Origin: Druceiella hillmani
Taxonomy: Eukaryota; Arthropoda; Insecta; Lepidoptera; Hepialidae
Length of the DNA stretch: 64,000 nt
Assembly (NCBI GenBank): GCA_039881145.1
Contig: JAYKKI010000039.1
Location: 18,222,001-18,286,000 of the forward strand
Direction: 5' to 3'
The position numbers were made by a program, and so were the translations under genes. The notes beneath the pieces were generated by a model, which worked only from the letters and a program-made list of their open reading frames with translations, had not been told where the DNA came from and made no database searches. Below are positions 61,755 through 64,000 of this stretch, piece after piece; the first letter of the stretch is position 1, and each line of letters opens with the position of its first letter.

Positions 61755-61894
61755 TCAAGATGGAACCGCTTCAAAGTTGTAATTAAGATACTTCTGTGGG
61801 GTTTTAGTTCTGCCGATGAGTGAAATGTCTTTCATTTCGTAGCATTTTCTAGCGATCATATGGTCGGCCAGCTTCTTCTTGTTTACTGGCGAAC
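61755..61894 (-). CDS. NPC1: NPC1 last coding exon with stop codon
   Basis: The acceptor is atag. The exon completes a Gly codon and then encodes [40 protein letters not shown] and EAVPS, followed by TGA at 61757-61755. This is the cytosolic tail after the last helix (SFIGSPVN is the usual junction). Confidence 0.96.
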
Positions 61895-64000
61895 CTATAA
61901 ATATAAAAATTATATTACTTTTACAAATGGACTGGGTTCAACAGAATCGTATTCCATTTTTAAAATGTTGCTTTATAAAACTAATGAAGTGTCAAGCTGA
62001 AAACTAGCTAATAAAACAGACAAAAAATTCTAGAAATACGCAGGTCTATGATTCGTAAACTAGCCAGCTCACAAGCACAATCCAATTCTATTATAATAAT
62101 TAAATAAAAAAAATATGAGAAGTGAAATCTTAAACACAAATTTTCTTCTTTAAAGTTACATCTTAGATTGTAATAATTTTCATAAACTCATGAAAAATAC
62201 TCTTTACATAACTATACATACCTATAAAACTAAGTAGTACTGGCAGGAATATAAGTCCGTGCGCCGCACCAAACACCACTATACCCAGGTACATTCGGAA
62301 ATAGAATACCTGACAAGAATTTCACTTACATATAGATACTTCAATATAGATAGAGTCACAACTTATAAATATGTTGATTGTACTAAAATTGAACGAAATG
62401 TCGAATTGACAGTGCCTAACAAGTAATGGCGGGAAATTCGGTAACTAAGTAAACTGACCCATAGCCCTCGGAAATAGTTCTGCAGATTTAAAAAAAAATG
62501 TCAAACTTCAAATTTTCGTTTTTTTTTGTTTACACTTTATGTTTACACTAAATCCAAAAATATACCTGTTAAGTTGCTACATCTGTCAATTTTAAGTAAA
62601 CTTATTTTCATTTAATCTTAAGAATCTCTATCTAAGCTAATTAAACCTCTATCCTTCTGAAAAATTTTAATGTTGAAAATAATTTGTTTTAGAATAAAAT
62701 GCAGTGTTTATGGGAGATGTGCCAGAAACAAGAAACACAGAGAAAGGTAGTGCTATATCCCAAGGACTTTTGATTTTGTATGTATCAATGTCAGTGTATT
62801 TTTGTTCTTGGGAAACAGAATTCTAAAACACGCTTTTCAGCCAATAGATGTTGGCTGAATAAGGAAAACTGTGACAAACAAAGGGAAGAAATCATTTAAG
62901 CGAGCAATGCTACTTTAATTCTCAAAAAGAGATTAAAATTACTAGATAAATAGTTGCAGAAACAAAATCACTATCAAGTAAGTTGTGGGTAAGCAATGTC
63001 TAACAGTAATCATTACGTGTTTACATACTAAACTGTAAACAAAGGAACAAACTAGTGAAGTGAATAAATTATATACATTCTTTGTATATTTAATTGAAAA
63101 AAAACTTAAACTTTCTTTTGTATATCAACAAATCGAAGTAGCGTAACCAACAGTTAATTAATTTATCACAAGATGGCACTGAGCATTTTACATTTTAGCA
63201 CTATGTGTGGTCCCTTTAGTTTCTATTATTTTTAATGTCTTTTATGTGTGCATTAGTTTACTCGTAGCTTAAATAATCGCTTATACAAGTCTATGGCACG
63301 GTTAACCACAAGTATGTATAGTATGTTCCATACTCTACAAATGGAATAGAATAGACGTAACAGCTTGAGACACAGGTCAAGCCTAAATTAAAATATAATT
63401 TTTTGTTAGTCAGAAAACAATTGCATTTTATAAAAAAAATCACACTTTAATGATAAAATACATTTTAGATCTTGAAGAATATAAGCGGAAAACTTAATTT
63501 CATAGTCATTAACACGCACCCCATATAAAAACCCAAACATCAAAAGTTAAACTATGAGAAAAAACATTTTAATTTTTTTTTGAATCAATTCACTTAAGTT
63601 ACTCAATGTCAAAACTCACCTGGAAGATCTGACTCTTCGCGAATCCCAACACGATGATGCCACCAAACTTTGTAAGCGTAATCCCAGAGAAAACGGAGCT
63701 TCCCATCCTGGTGAGGGCTTCTGTCGCTCGCTCTAACCTGGAACCCTTCATGCTCACAGAGAAGCTGTGCACTAGATGAGAGCAGAACTCCACTGCTATA
63801 CCGACTGCCATCACGAGATTCACCAGTGAAACTGCATTCAGTGATATGCCCCACCAGTACATGAGGCCTCCCAGATTCACTATGATCATGGATATCGTGA
63901 TGACTACAACCAAAGATGAGAGCAAATCGAATCCCATGAGTAAGAAGGTTACAAGCCAGATAGCAGAGATCGAAATTCCAAGTGATTTAAGTGTATCAGG
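61755..64000 (-). CDS. NPC1: NPC1 cholesterol transporter, C-terminal three exons (gene runs off right edge)
   Basis: Niemann-Pick C1 is a multispanning RND/Patched-family protein of late endosome/lysosome membranes that exports sterol handed over by NPC2; in insects it also supports gut sterol uptake and ecdysteroid supply. Exons are 63620 to beyond 64000, 62222-62309 and 61755-61894. They encode the last 202 residues, about a sixth of the usual length. Visible landmarks are [100 protein letters not shown] and FLPVLLSF, the last transmembrane helices of the RND permease. The cytosolic tail ends [11 protein letters not shown], with no dileucine LLNF-type signal like that of human NPC1. The part visible here cannot separate the insect paralogues NPC1a and NPC1b. 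Confidence 0.97.
62222..62309 (-). CDS. NPC1: NPC1 penultimate coding exon
   Basis: The acceptor is gtcag and the donor gtatg. The exon encodes [20 protein letters not shown] followed by FLPVLLSFI, the final transmembrane helix with the GxxHGLxFLPVLLS signature of NPC1 and Patched-related proteins. Phase 0 in, phase 1 out. It is separated from its neighbours by introns of 1,310 and 327 bp. Confidence 0.97.
63620..64000 (-). CDS. NPC1: NPC1 exon, 5' part cut by window edge
   Basis: The reading frame is open from the window edge (127 full codons) to the donor gtgagt. It begins [20 protein letters not shown] and ends [17 protein letters not shown]. It contains three membrane segments of the second RND half, including the VEFCSH motif that is nearly invariant in NPC1 proteins. 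Phase 0 at the donor. Confidence 0.97.

Overview
This is AT-rich insect (arthropod) nuclear DNA. Two conserved animal genes, both on the minus strand, are split by introns, and the rest is mobile-element debris and tandem repeats. No bacterial-type operons, rRNA genes or convincing tRNAs were seen. The species cannot be named from the sequence.

Gene 1 is the myeloid leukemia factor gene (Mlf). Seven coding exons run from the start codon at 33663 down to 11123, with a continuous reading frame through six introns of 95 bp to 7.2 kb. Exon 7 ends at a splice donor at 11122, and I could not identify the terminal exon. Gene 2 is NPC1, the lysosomal/endosomal cholesterol transporter. Its last three coding exons lie at 61755-64000, with the stop at 61755-61757, and the gene continues beyond the right edge. 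About 28 kb between Mlf and NPC1 (33.7-61.3 kb) holds no gene I could recognise.

Layout: 0.2-1.0 kb mariner fragments; 3.3-5.85 kb a large tandem duplication; 8.6-10.6 kb two tandem-repeat arrays; 11.1-33.7 kb Mlf, whose introns carry a 165-bp array of perfect hairpins (20.8-22.0 kb), an approximately 18-copy 157-bp satellite (25.0-27.8 kb) and a decayed mariner transposase (27.8-28.55 kb); 35.5-38.1 kb an unclassified DNA transposon with inverted repeats over 500 bp; 39.1-40.2 kb a mariner remnant fused to a pogo/Tigger-like remnant; 40.6-41.1 kb an LTR-like segment; 42.8-43.4, 45.5-46.0 and possibly 51.0-51.4 kb LINE remnants; 47.9-48.8 kb old tandem arrays; 52.9-53.3 kb another mariner; 57.6-57.9 kb a Tc1/mariner-type MITE; 59.25-59.63 kb a PIF/Harbinger-type MITE; 61.3-64.0 kb NPC1.

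The most unusual feature is a five-copy fold-back element of about 200-265 bp (4.1, 5.5, 13.9, 19.4 and 58.4 kb). Each arm contains a motif that reads as a minimal type I hammerhead ribozyme core, and the best copies are flanked by 10-12 bp direct repeats. This suggests a non-autonomous relative of Penelope-like elements or retrozymes. The second is the run of seven tandem 72-nt hairpins inside an Mlf intron. Both are inferences from sequence alone.
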